Part shown: positions 22,016 to 31,079 of the stretch, piece by piece
How the letters are laid out: every line of letters begins with the position of its first letter
Numbering within the stretch: the first letter of the stretch is position 1
Source of the DNA: Keratinibaculum paraultunense
GTDB lineage: Bacteria; Bacillota; Clostridia; Tissierellales; Tepidimicrobiaceae
Assembly (NCBI RefSeq): GCF_016767175.1
Contig: NZ_CP068564.1
Location: 1,240,001-1,304,000 of the forward strand
Length of the DNA stretch: 64,000 bases
Reading direction: 5' to 3'
The notes under the pieces: model-generated
The model's input: only the letters and a program-made list of their open reading frames with translations
Databases searched by the model: none
Told to the model about the DNA's origin: nothing
Translations under genes and position numbers: made by a program

Positions 22016-23707
22016 TTATTTTATTGACTCGATTCTGTCCATAGTTGCTTTTTCTATAGCTTTTATTTTATTTTTAGAAGCTTGTTTTTCCTTGTCTTTT
22101 GAATATATATACACTTTTACCTTTGGTTCTGTTCCAGAAGGTCTTATTGCATACCAAGAACCATCGTCAAAATAGTATTTTAATACATTGGATTTTGGAT
22201 TACCTGTTTCATCATTTAAGTAATCTATAATTTTCATAAGCTTCATATCCCCTATATTCCTAATAGGATCTTCTCTAAAAGAATCCATTATCCTATTAAT
22301 TCTTTCTTGGCCCTCTACACCTTCTAATACTATTGAAATTAATTTTTCAAAATAATATCCATATTTCTTATAAATTTCGTTTAATTCATCTAATAAAGTT
22401 TTTCCTTGCTTTTTATAATAAGCTGTCATTTCAGCTATAAGCATAGATGATATAACTCCATCCTTATCCCTTACTATAGTACCATATACATATCCGATGC
22501 TTTCTTCATACCCCATTATAAAGGTATATTCTCCAGTTTTATCAAACTCATTAGCCTTTCCACATATATTTTTAAATCCAGTAAGAGTTTCTATAGTAGC
22601 TACATTATATTCTTTAGCAATAGCTTTCCCCAAATCTCCTGTTACTATGGATTTTACTATAGCTCCATTTTTAGGGATGGTACCATCTCTATGCCTAGAT
22701 GATAATATATATTTTACTAACAATGCACCAGTTTGATTCCCATTTAATGCTACATATTCTCCATTAAAATCCTTAACCATACAAGCTACCCTATCACAAT
22801 CTGGATCTGTAGCTATCAATAAATCGGCATTTTTTTCTTTTCCTAGCCTTATAGCATAATCAAAAGCTTTTATATCCTCTGGATTAGGATAACCTACTGT
22901 AGTAAAATCTGGATCTGGGTTTTCCTGTTCAGGTACTACAAATACATTTTCAAATCCTCTTTCTCTTAAAACTCTTCTAACAGGTTTGTTCCCTGTACCA
23001 TTTAATGGAGTATATACTATTTTTATATCCTTATCTATATCTTCATTTAGTGCAAGACTTTTTACATCTTCTATGTATTCATCGTCTATTTCTTTTCCAA
23101 TATAATTTATTAACGCCTTATTTAGCCCTTCTTCTAAATCCATAAATTTTACATTTGAAAAGTCCCCTATAGCATTTATATTATTTAATATTTCTTCTGC
23201 TATATCATCAAGAATTTGAGAACCTTCTTCCCAGTATACCTTATATCCATTATAATCTTTAGGATTATGACTAGCAGTAATCACAACACCAGATATAGTG
23301 CCTAATTTTCTAATAGTATAGGATAAAAGAGGAGTAGGACGTATATCGTCAAATAAATAAACCTTTATACCATTTGCTGCCAATACACTAGCAGTAATTT
23401 CAGCAAACTCTTTAGAAAAATGCCTTACATCATATGCAATAGCAACTCCTCGTTTCATAGCATCTTTTCCCCTTGCCTTAATGGTTTCAGCTAACCCTTG
23501 AGTTGCTAAAGATACAGTGTATTTATTCATTCTATTAGTACCAGCACCAATTTTACCACGCATTCCAGCAGTTCCAAAAGTTAAATTTGTATGAAATCTA
23601 TCCAATATTTCTTCTTCATTATCTCGTATAGACTCTAATTCTTTTTTAGTGTCTTCATCAAAATACTCGCTACTTAACCAATAATTATATTTTTCTAAAT
23701 AATCCAT
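22016..23707 (-). CDS. pgcA: Phosphoglucomutase/phosphomannomutase (PgcA type)
   Basis: This phospho-sugar mutase of 563 residues interconverts glucose-6-phosphate and glucose-1-phosphate. The active phosphoserine loop is intact (GVVITASHNPKDYNGYK), as are the metal loop DPDCDR and the C-terminal phosphate-binding RPSGTEPKVKVY. The ATG at 23707 is chosen because AGGAGG lies seven bases upstream; an ATG at 23734 lacks one. It sits just upstream of the nucleotidyltransferase and glucan synthase genes, separated by a terminator. It could therefore supply glucose-1-phosphate for that pathway as well as for wall and glycogen metabolism. Confidence 0.93.
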   Translation of the reverse strand: MDYLEKYNYWLSSEYFDEDTKKELESIRDNEEEILDRFHTNLTFGTAGMRGKIGAGTNRMNKYTVSLATQGLAETIKARGKDAMKRGVAIAYDVRHFSKEFAEITASVLAANGIKVYLFDDIRPTPLLSYTIRKLGTISGVVITASHNPKDYNGYKVYWEEGSQILDDIAEEILNNINAIGDFSNVKFMDLEEGLNKALINYIGKEIDDEYIEDVKSLALNEDIDKDIKIVYTPLNGTGNKPVRRVLRERGFENVFVVPEQENPDPDFTTVGYPNPEDIKAFDYAIRLGKEKNADLLIATDPDCDRVACMVKDFNGEYVALNGNQTGALLVKYILSSRHRDGTIPKNGAIVKSIVTGDLGKAIAKEYNVATIETLTGFKNICGKANEFDKTGEYTFIMGYEESIGYVYGTIVRDKDGVISSMLIAEMTAYYKKQGKTLLDELNEIYKKYGYYFEKLISIVLEGVEGQERINRIMDSFREDPIRNIGDMKLMKIIDYLNDETGNPKSNVLKYYFDDGSWYAIRPSGTEPKVKVYIYSKDKEKQASKNKIKAIEKATMDRIESIK

Positions 23708-23903
23708 ATTAAAACCTCCTGATCTAAGGTCCACATTTCTACTTACTATTATTGTTACCTATAATACAAAAATAGTATTTATTCCATATTGAATATAAGT
23801 TCCGTAACTATTTTTGCCATATATAATTGTTTTAATCATAGTTTCTACTATTTATTCTAATATATTAAATATTATAGCATAATTTGGGAAAAGAAAGAAC
23901 AGA

Positions 23904-23951
23904 TAAAATAATATACACCTTAAGGATATCCTTAAGGTGTATATTATTTTA
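23904..23951. terminator. Perfect 48-nt loopless palindrome at the HD-gene stop
   Basis: A perfect palindrome centred at 23927/23928 (core CCTTAAGGATATCCTTAAGG). It includes the stop codon of the HD-domain gene and ends in T4 on each strand, so it probably terminates transcription of that gene. Confidence 0.7.
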
Positions 23952-24510
23952 ATCCAATCTCTTTTGATACTTTTTTCATACCTTCTATAGTTTCTGCAAT
24001 TACTTCATTTAAATCCATTCCAAGCATTTCTGCTCCTTTTGCAATTATTTCCCTATTGACACCAGCAGCAAAGGATTTATCTTTCCACTTCTTCTTTACA
24101 GATTTTACTTTCATATCTGATATCCCAGTAGGACGCATTAAAGCAGTGGCATTAATTAACCCTGTTAATTCATCAATGGTATACAATACTTTTTCCATCT
24201 TTTCAATAGGTTCTACATCAGTACAGATTTCCCAACCATGACTCATTATGGCACGTATATAGTCTTCCGGCCAATTTTCTTCTTCCAATATTTCCTTTGT
24301 TTTTTCACAATGTTTATCAGGATACATTTCATAATCTAAATCATGTACTAAACCTATGATTCCCCATTTTTCCACATCTTCTTCAAATAACTCTGCAAAA
24401 TGTCGCATAACTGCTTCTACTGCTAATGCATGATTTATTAAGCTTTCACTTTTATTATACTTTTTTAAAAGCTCAAAAGCTTCTTCTCTTGTAGGAACTT
24501 TTCTTTCCAC
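23944..24510 (-). CDS. HD-domain metal-dependent hydrolase
   Basis: A 188-residue single-domain HD protein. The metal-binding residues are visible: His in INHALAVE, HD in GLVHDLDYE, His in DKHCE, and His in IMSHGWE. HD proteins are phosphohydrolases acting on nucleotides or related phosphoesters; the substrate is unknown here. The start is a GTG with GAGGTG five bases upstream. It lies 33 bases after the nitroreductase stop, so the two may be co-transcribed. Small HD proteins of this kind are common in Clostridia. Confidence 0.85.
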   Translation of the reverse strand: MERKVPTREEAFELLKKYNKSESLINHALAVEAVMRHFAELFEEDVEKWGIIGLVHDLDYEMYPDKHCEKTKEILEEENWPEDYIRAIMSHGWEICTDVEPIEKMEKVLYTIDELTGLINATALMRPTGISDMKVKSVKKKWKDKSFAAGVNREIIAKGAEMLGMDLNEVIAETIEGMKKVSKEIGLK

Positions 24511-24543
24511 TTGGACACCTCTTTCTTATAAGATATAATTTAT

Positions 24544-25053
24544 TTAACAAAATTTATCATAGCATACTATTTCATCAAGTTCTTTTCTTGGTCTAGGAGC
24601 AGGCGATTCAGCTGGATAACCTAAAGGTGTAATTGCAACTACTCTTACATCTTCTGGAATACCTAATACTTTTTTTACTTTATCTTCATCATAACTACCT
24701 AACCAACAAGTGCCAAGCCCTTGTTCATAAGCCTCTAATATCATATATGCAGTAGCAATAGATAAGTCAACTGTATATCTTGGTTGACCTCCTCTCATAA
24801 CACTTTTTGTTTCTGTACCACAACTAACTAAAATTATAGGAGCTTCCCCAACAAAAGATTGGCCAATAGCTTCTGTAAGTTTTTCCTTCGTTTCTGGGTC
24901 CTTTACAACTATAAATTTCCAATTTTGTTCATTCCTCGCTGATGGTGCAAGTCTTGCAGCTTCTAAAACTTTCAAAAGTTTCTCCTCTTCCACAGGTTTA
25001 TCACTATATTTTCTTATACTTCTTCGATCTTTAATTGCAGACAATACATCCAT
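24544..25053 (-). CDS. Nitroreductase family protein
   Basis: A 169-residue FMN-dependent nitroreductase-like protein. The start ([21 protein letters not shown]) holds the Arg cluster that binds FMN phosphate, and [15 protein letters not shown] and [16 protein letters not shown] are standard family blocks. Such enzymes reduce nitro compounds, quinones or flavins with NAD(P)H; the physiological substrate is unknown. AAGGGGG precedes the ATG. The protein is short but complete for the compact subfamily. Confidence 0.88.
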   Translation of the reverse strand: MDVLSAIKDRRSIRKYSDKPVEEEKLLKVLEAARLAPSARNEQNWKFIVVKDPETKEKLTEAIGQSFVGEAPIILVSCGTETKSVMRGGQPRYTVDLSIATAYMILEAYEQGLGTCWLGSYDEDKVKKVLGIPEDVRVVAITPLGYPAESPAPRPRKELDEIVCYDKFC

Positions 25054-25118
25054 TTTTTTAATACCCCCTTAATTTTTAATATAGATTTTAATTACTATAT
25101 ATTATTATATCAAAAACA

Positions 25119-25140
25119 GCAACAATTAAAAAATTGTTGC
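25119..25140 (-). terminator. Terminator of the psuK-psuG operon
   Basis: A 9-base-pair stem (GCAACAATT / AATTGTTGC) with an A4 loop, followed on the minus strand by a T-rich run (GTTTTTGAT), 7 bases beyond the psuG stop. Confidence 0.75.
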
Positions 25141-25146
25141 TACTTT

Positions 25147-26067
25147 TTAGAGTTTATATACTTTTTCCAATTCAATGGCTAAGTTAGCTCCTACACGCGC
25201 ATTATTATAAACCAATTCTACATTGGATTTTAAGCTTTCCCCTTCTGTAATTTCTTTAACCTTTTCTAACAAAAAAGGTGTTACTTCTTTTCCTTTTATT
25301 CCTTTAATTTCTGCTTCCTTCAACGCATCTTCTATTGCTTGATTTATTATAACAGGATTCATTTCGTATTCCTTAGGTATTGGATTAGCTACTACTATGC
25401 CCCCATCTAATCCCAAATCCCATTTTGTCCTTATAGCCTTTGCTAATTCCATTTCATCGTCTACTTTGTAATCTACATTAAATCCACTTGTTCGAGTAAA
25501 AAATGCAGGAAATTCTTGAGTTTTAAACCCTACAACAGGCACTCCAAAGGTTTCCAAATACTCCAATGTAAGACCTAAATCCAATATAGCCTTAGCTCCT
25601 GCACATACCACAGCTACATTAGTTCTTGCTAATTCTTGTAAATCAGCAGATATATCGAAAGTTTTCTCAGCTCCTCTATGAACACCACCTATACCTCCTG
25701 TAACAAATACTTTAATACCAGTTAAATTAGCTATAATCATAGTAGAAGCTACAGTAGTAGCACCATTTAATTCTTTAGATAATATAAAGGGCAAGTCTCT
25801 CCTACTAACCTTATATACATTATTAGCTTTTCCTAAATATTCAATTTCCTCGTCACTTAATCCTACCTTAATTTGCCCATCTAATATGGCAATAGTAGCT
25901 GGGATTGCACCTTTATCTTTAATTATCTTCTCCACATTTAATGCAGTTTTCACATTTTGAGGATAGGGCATACCATGGGAAATAATTGTAGATTCTAAAG
26001 CTACTACTGGTTTTGATTCTTCCAAAGCTTTTTTTACATCTTCTTTTATACTTATATATTTATTCAT
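25147..26067 (-). CDS. psuG: Pseudouridine-5'-phosphate glycosidase
   Basis: A 306-residue enzyme that splits pseudouridine-5'-phosphate into uracil and ribose-5-phosphate (it runs reversibly in vitro). Family blocks are clear: VALESTIISHGMPYPQNVKTA, ATIAILDGQIKVGL, GGIGGVHRGAEKTFDISADL and GLDGGIVVANPIP. Its ATG overlaps the stop of the upstream kinase gene by one base (TAATG), so the pair is translationally coupled. It acts in the cytoplasm on modified nucleosides from RNA turnover. Confidence 0.95.
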   Translation of the reverse strand: MNKYISIKEDVKKALEESKPVVALESTIISHGMPYPQNVKTALNVEKIIKDKGAIPATIAILDGQIKVGLSDEEIEYLGKANNVYKVSRRDLPFILSKELNGATTVASTMIIANLTGIKVFVTGGIGGVHRGAEKTFDISADLQELARTNVAVVCAGAKAILDLGLTLEYLETFGVPVVGFKTQEFPAFFTRTSGFNVDYKVDDEMELAKAIRTKWDLGLDGGIVVANPIPKEYEMNPVIINQAIEDALKEAEIKGIKGKEVTPFLLEKVKEITEGESLKSNVELVYNNARVGANLAIELEKVYKL

Positions 26068-27155
26068 TATAATTTCAACTCCTCTATTCTTTTTTCAATA
26101 TTTTCTACCGATATGTTGGGATTTATGGTATTTTCATTCTCCAAAGTTATAATAGATGCACCTATGGAGATTTTTAAAGTATTTTCTATATCTAATCCAT
26201 TAAAATATGAATAAGCTAATCCCGCCATAAAAGCGTCCCCTGCTCCAGTAGCATTTACAATGGATATTTTAGGCACCTTCATATACACCTCTTCTTGTTC
26301 ACCTAAATAGTATACACCCTCATCTCCTAAAGTTATAAATACCCTTTTAGTTCCCATATCTATAAAATAACTAGCAACTTTTCTTAAATCTCTCTTATTT
26401 ACTATTTTCATCCCCGATAATATTTCAGCCTCCAATTTATTAGGTTTTATCGTATGAAAATGACCTATTATATCCTTAACTTTTTCTGCTTTTGTTGTAG
26501 ATACAGTATCTAAAAAGAAATTAACATTAAAATTAGATACCATATGCTTTAAAACTTCCTTGGGTATATTAGTATCCACTATACAAAGGGTAGAATTCTC
26601 TATAAGTTCCTTTTTTTGCTGAATAAATGATATATTCATCTCTTCAAATATATCCATAGATGAGATAGCCAAATTCATATCTCCAGTTTCATCTAATATG
26701 GCTATATAAGTGGAGGTTTTTTTATCTTGAAGAATTAATGATTCTGACATATCCAATCCTGTTTTCATTCCTTGTTCAATCATAAGTTTCCCATAAATAT
26801 CATTACCTAATACAGTAATAAGTCTAGTGTCTACTTTAAGTCTACTTAAATTCTCTCCAATATTTCTTCCGACACCTCCTAGGGAAATAGTAACCTTTCC
26901 TGGATTGGAATCTTTCATTCTAAGCTTTTCATAAGGCAAACCCATAATATCTACATTAGTTCCTCCAACTATGGTAATATAAGGGGAGTCTTTCACTATA
27001 TAGCCTCTTCCCAAAATATAACCTTTCTTCATCAAATTTGTAATATGAACAGCCACAGCAGATCTAGAAATTTCTAATTCCTCTGCTATTTCTTTTTGAG
27101 ATATCATTGGATTTTTAGAGATTAATTCTAATATTTCTTTTTCCCTATTAGTCAT
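26067..27155 (-). CDS. psuK: Winged-helix/PfkB-family pseudouridine kinase
   Basis: An N-terminal MarR/Lrp-type helix-turn-helix (about 1-55, ISQKEIAEELEISRSAVAVHITNL) is fused to a PfkB ribokinase domain (about 60-362). The kinase signature NATGAGDAFMAGLAYSY, with its catalytic Asp, is intact. The coupled psuG makes pseudouridine kinase the best reading. The HTH may let the protein regulate its own operon, but that is an inference. AAGGAGGG precedes the ATG and a plausible sigma-70 promoter lies upstream (27202-27230). Confidence 0.87.
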   Translation of the reverse strand: MTNREKEILELISKNPMISQKEIAEELEISRSAVAVHITNLMKKGYILGRGYIVKDSPYITIVGGTNVDIMGLPYEKLRMKDSNPGKVTISLGGVGRNIGENLSRLKVDTRLITVLGNDIYGKLMIEQGMKTGLDMSESLILQDKKTSTYIAILDETGDMNLAISSMDIFEEMNISFIQQKKELIENSTLCIVDTNIPKEVLKHMVSNFNVNFFLDTVSTTKAEKVKDIIGHFHTIKPNKLEAEILSGMKIVNKRDLRKVASYFIDMGTKRVFITLGDEGVYYLGEQEEVYMKVPKISIVNATGAGDAFMAGLAYSYFNGLDIENTLKISIGASIITLENENTINPNISVENIEKRIEELKL

Positions 27156-27201
27156 ATGCCCTCCTTAATGTTTGTTTATATATTAAGCTATTATTTAATA
27201 T

Positions 27202-27230
27202 GTTGTAAGGCTATTTTTTCTCTTTGTCAA
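27202..27230 (-). promoter_or_regulatory. Putative sigma-A promoter of psuK-psuG
   Basis: On the minus strand TTGACA (27225-27230) is followed after 17 bases by TACAAC (27202-27207). The -35 is perfect and the -10 is weak. The start codon lies about 47 bases downstream. Confidence 0.5.
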
Positions 27231-27347
27231 TAGTAAATAATATAAACTTATGATTAATTTTATATAAAATAACAAGTAAGAAAAAGCTCATAAACTATAT
27301 TTTCATTAATTTTACATGCTAAAATTATACTTTATATATAGCTTTAA

Positions 27348-28286
27348 CTAATTTAACTTTTCTGTTTTAAAACTTGTGTCTAAAAAAAATGCCTGCCTTT
27401 TATTCTCGTCTGCTATATCTTTAAACTCTAATTGATAAACCGTTGGATTGGTGTTAGATTTTACAGTCAATAGTCTATGTTTAGAATCATAAGCACATAT
27501 ATATCTTGTATACGTGTTATAATTATATTTTTTATTTCTAATAAAACCGTTAGGTAAAGTCATTACACCCATTATATTATAAAAATTTAAAAAAGCTTCT
27601 TTATGATCATTAGATTTAACATTCATTTTGGTTAAATAAAAAGCTTTAATATATCTAGATACAGGATCATAAGCTCCTGGTAAATTCTTAGCTGATTGAA
27701 AATCTTCTAGATTCTCCAAATCTAAATTTTTTTTAAGTCTTCTAATATGGGATTCAAATCCTGGTGAATTAGTCATAACACCATAAGGATTTTCAAAACA
27801 CACTAATTCTCTCTTTTTAGGTTCGATAACGATACACCTTTTAGAAGAATCAGTAAACATAAAATGAAAGCCTGGAGATATTACATCCTCACCTTTGTGA
27901 TCTTTAGCAGACATATGAATATTTGGTAAGTCCTCAACTATCTCCTCTACATTTTTATAATTCGTAAGTGCATAGTTTAGGTAATTCAAACTGGATATAT
28001 TAACCTTTTCTGCTTCTACTTGATTAGCATATAGGTTAAATCCTGAAAAAACATTGGTAATTCCTATCAACCCATGTTCATTTACACCATCTTTTAACGG
28101 ATCTTTATTTTCAAAACAAACTCCCATAACTTTATACTTAGTGTATAAAGGATTGCCCATAAGATCATTGCAATAATTGTAGTTCCTTGGCAAATATAAT
28201 ACATTATAATTCAAAGGGTACTCATAGTCCATTGTTCTTCCCATAACACAGCCATCTTTATAATCTATTTTTATACCTGTACACAT
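27348..28286 (-). CDS. Choloylglycine hydrolase/penicillin V acylase family (C59)
   Basis: A linear amide C-N hydrolase of the Ntn family, about 312 residues. Starting at the ATG at 28286 puts Cys at position 2, the self-processed nucleophile of this family. Arg17 and Asp20 (GRTMDYE), the Asn in GVNEHGLIG and the Asn in VMTNSPGFE match the other conserved catalytic residues. A longer start at 28337 would bury the nucleophile and is rejected. Substrates could be conjugated bile salts, penicillin V or N-acyl signals such as homoserine lactones; sequence alone does not decide. No signal peptide is seen, so it is probably cytoplasmic. Confidence 0.87.
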   Translation of the reverse strand: MCTGIKIDYKDGCVMGRTMDYEYPLNYNVLYLPRNYNYCNDLMGNPLYTKYKVMGVCFENKDPLKDGVNEHGLIGITNVFSGFNLYANQVEAEKVNISSLNYLNYALTNYKNVEEIVEDLPNIHMSAKDHKGEDVISPGFHFMFTDSSKRCIVIEPKKRELVCFENPYGVMTNSPGFESHIRRLKKNLDLENLEDFQSAKNLPGAYDPVSRYIKAFYLTKMNVKSNDHKEAFLNFYNIMGVMTLPNGFIRNKKYNYNTYTRYICAYDSKHRLLTVKSNTNPTVYQLEFKDIADENKRQAFFLDTSFKTEKLN

Positions 28287-28380
28287 ATTATTCTTCTTCA
28301 CTCCTCTTTGCTTGGTGCAGATAAAACTGCAACCCACTCACTATAAATATTTTAACTGTGAAGTACTTAAATATTAAGAT

Positions 28381-29547
28381 TTAATATTGCTGTAAAAATT
28401 GTACTAAATTTTTGTCTATATTGCTTTGATGATAACAAAAAAATATATAATCTAAATCTTTTTTTTCTATTATTTCATTATAACTATAATCTTCTTTATA
28501 AAATCTAGGATCAATAATTATTAATTCACTAAAAATAGTACTCATTGGATCCACCATTGCATTAAAATACGAATCTTTAAAAACTAAAGCATTTTTATCA
28601 GTAATAGCATTTTTATTAATAATCCTAATACAACTAAGATTATAAGTATATATATCATTGTAGTTAACTGCTTTTTTATTAATTTTTGGTGCTATTATTT
28701 CTTTTCTATCCACTTGTTTTGTATCATCTATTGATGTGTAATAAACTAAATCTTTAGCATCAATAACCTCATTTATAATAGGTATATCTTTATTTTTAAT
28801 ATTTCCTGAAAATCTCCTTTCTAAATCTCCTTTAAAATATTTGTTTTTATAATCTATTCTTCTGATTCTATTTTTTGCTTCTTTTAATACTTCATCCCCT
28901 TCTATATGATTAATAACCAATTCAAAAGCTCTAAAAGCACCTTCTCCGTTCCAATGAAAATCTGTCTTATAATAGTACTTCTTTCTTTTTTCTAGAGAAT
29001 CTTCATTTAACATTGTGTCTAATACATTTATTATATTTAGTCCTTCTATATCTTCAAGTCTTTGATTTAGTAATTTATTATTACTTTTACTTATACTCCC
29101 ATCAATGTATTTAGGGTACAAATCAGCCAACATTGCGGTTTTATTTGGAAAAATTATATAATAAAAATTGATATCCTTATCTTTATTTACAGCTTTTTCT
29201 ATAGAATTAGCAAGTTCCTCAATAGAATTCATGTTTATATTATAATCCTTAGTAAATAGCCAATCATCAACAATCAATACATTTCTGGCTTCTATGTTTT
29301 TGCCAATTAATTGTATTTTTGTATATATATTCACCAATCTATCTCTACAAGGAAATTGATCTACAAAATAATTATCTAGTTCTTTTATAAAATCTTCAAT
29401 TTTATTTTTCTTTAATATAGGAAAGCTTTGCAGCTCCCTATTTTCTACCATACTAAATTTATTATCTGGTTTCAATATTCCAATTATTGGAACAGTGAAT
29501 ATTATAACTAAAAAACTAATAATCAATAAATAATTGTTTTTTCTCAT
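28381..29547 (-). CDS. DHHW/AlgX-like acetylation protein
   Basis: A membrane-anchored protein of about 388 residues with one N-terminal helix (YLLIISFLVIIFTVPIIGIL) and an extracytoplasmic SGNH-hydrolase-like domain. YKTDFHWNGEGAFRAF resembles the catalytic Asp-x-His motif of AlgJ/AlgX and DHHW proteins, and LVFKDSYFNAM resembles their Ser-containing block. With the adjacent MBOAT gene it should move acetyl groups onto a surface polymer. The ATG at 29547 has AGGG at better spacing than the ATG at 29553. No polysaccharide synthesis genes adjoin it. Confidence 0.78.
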   Translation of the reverse strand: MRKNNYLLIISFLVIIFTVPIIGILKPDNKFSMVENRELQSFPILKKNKIEDFIKELDNYFVDQFPCRDRLVNIYTKIQLIGKNIEARNVLIVDDWLFTKDYNINMNSIEELANSIEKAVNKDKDINFYYIIFPNKTAMLADLYPKYIDGSISKSNNKLLNQRLEDIEGLNIINVLDTMLNEDSLEKRKKYYYKTDFHWNGEGAFRAFELVINHIEGDEVLKEAKNRIRRIDYKNKYFKGDLERRFSGNIKNKDIPIINEVIDAKDLVYYTSIDDTKQVDRKEIIAPKINKKAVNYNDIYTYNLSCIRIINKNAITDKNALVFKDSYFNAMVDPMSTIFSELIIIDPRFYKEDYSYNEIIEKKDLDYIFFCYHQSNIDKNLVQFLQQY

Positions 29548-29565
29548 ATTCATCCCTACCTATAA

Positions 29566-30954
29566 TTAAAATCTAAAATATATAAATGGATTGTATGTAG
29601 AATTTACTAAATAAATCGTTGACATTAACAATATAAAAATATAAAACATAGTGTCAATTAAATCTATTAAAACTTTGTTTAATTTTTTATATAATCTATT
29701 CACTAAATTCTTAAACAACGGAGTTGCTAATATAAAAGAAAAAATTAAAATAACTATATTGTCATGGAAATTTATTCTACTTTGTGCATCTATTAAATCT
29801 ATATTTCCTATATTAAATAAAACTTTAAAATAAGCCAAATAATAATTTTCAGCCCTAAAAAATACCCAGCCTATCATAACTAAAAAAAATGTAACTATCA
29901 TATTTATATATGATGGTATCTTTTCCCTAAAATCTTTACTTGCCCTTTCGATAAATATCAAGACTCCAAAATAAAGTCCCCATATCACAAAATTCCAAGA
30001 AGCACCATGCCACATTCCTGTTAAAAACCATACAATAAATAAATTCCTTATGTTTTTTACTTTGCCTACTCTACTACCTCCTAGGGGAATATAAACATAA
30101 TCTCTAAACCATGTGCCTAATGAAATATGCCAACGCCTCCAAAATTCTGTTACACTTTTGGAAATATATGGATAATTAAAATTCTCTTCATATTCAAATC
30201 CAAACATTTTACCTAGTCCAATTGCCATATCTGAATAACCGCTAAAATCATAATATATCTGAAAAGTATACGCTATTAATCCTAGCCAAGAAGATAAAAG
30301 AGTTAAATTTCCTATAGCTCCAAAACTAGCATCAGCTACAGCAGCAAGAGGATTTGCTAAAAGTGTTTTCTTTCCTAAACCTAATAAAAATCTTTTAATA
30401 CCCTCTGAAAATTTCTCAGATGTATGACTCCTACACTGTATTTGCTCATTAACAGTATTATATCTAACTATAGGTCCAGCTATTAGCTGTGGAAAAGCTA
30501 CTATATATAAAGCTAAATCTGTAATTTTAGTTTGCACTGGCACTTCTCCTCTATATACATCAATAATATAGCTTAATGCTTGAAAAGTAAAAAAAGAAAT
30601 GCCTAAAGGTAATCTAATATTAGGTATAATTATATTCATATTAAAAACATTATTAATTGTATTTATAAAAAAACTTGCGTATTTAAAAATTCCCAACAAA
30701 CCAATGTTAAATATACATGCAAATATTAGTATATACTTCTTAGTTATTTTTTTATTTTTAAACAAAATCCCAAAAAAATAATTTGCTATAATAGAAATAA
30801 TTATCAATAATATATATTTAAATTCACCCCAAGTATAAAAAAATAAACTTGCTAATAAAAAAAACAAATTTTTATATTTATCTGGAACTAAATAATACAT
30901 TAGTAAAACTACAGGTAAAAAATAATATATAAAAGTTACACTACTAAACACCAT
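29566..30954 (-). CDS. MBOAT family O-acyltransferase (AlgI/DltB-like)
   Basis: A polytopic membrane protein of 462 residues. The motif YYDFSGYSDMAIGLGKMFGF and the catalytic His in LTGMWHGASWNFVIWGLYFG are the hallmarks of the AlgI/PatA branch of MBOAT enzymes. These pass acetyl groups across the membrane to a periplasm-side or outside-facing acceptor protein. The DHHW protein gene follows after 12 to 18 bases, a typical two-gene module. The target polymer (peptidoglycan, teichoic acid or exopolysaccharide) is unknown. Confidence 0.9.
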   Translation of the reverse strand: MVFSSVTFIYYFLPVVLLMYYLVPDKYKNLFFLLASLFFYTWGEFKYILLIIISIIANYFFGILFKNKKITKKYILIFACIFNIGLLGIFKYASFFINTINNVFNMNIIIPNIRLPLGISFFTFQALSYIIDVYRGEVPVQTKITDLALYIVAFPQLIAGPIVRYNTVNEQIQCRSHTSEKFSEGIKRFLLGLGKKTLLANPLAAVADASFGAIGNLTLLSSWLGLIAYTFQIYYDFSGYSDMAIGLGKMFGFEYEENFNYPYISKSVTEFWRRWHISLGTWFRDYVYIPLGGSRVGKVKNIRNLFIVWFLTGMWHGASWNFVIWGLYFGVLIFIERASKDFREKIPSYINMIVTFFLVMIGWVFFRAENYYLAYFKVLFNIGNIDLIDAQSRINFHDNIVILIFSFILATPLFKNLVNRLYKKLNKVLIDLIDTMFYIFILLMSTIYLVNSTYNPFIYFRF

Positions 30955-31079
30955 GATTTCTTCAAGTCCTCCATTTTTATTGTGATAATTTTAAATAATT
31001 ATTTATTTAACATGATCCATATTCTTTTTGTAATACATTATATATTAAATCACACATATTATATCATTAAAGAATTAAT

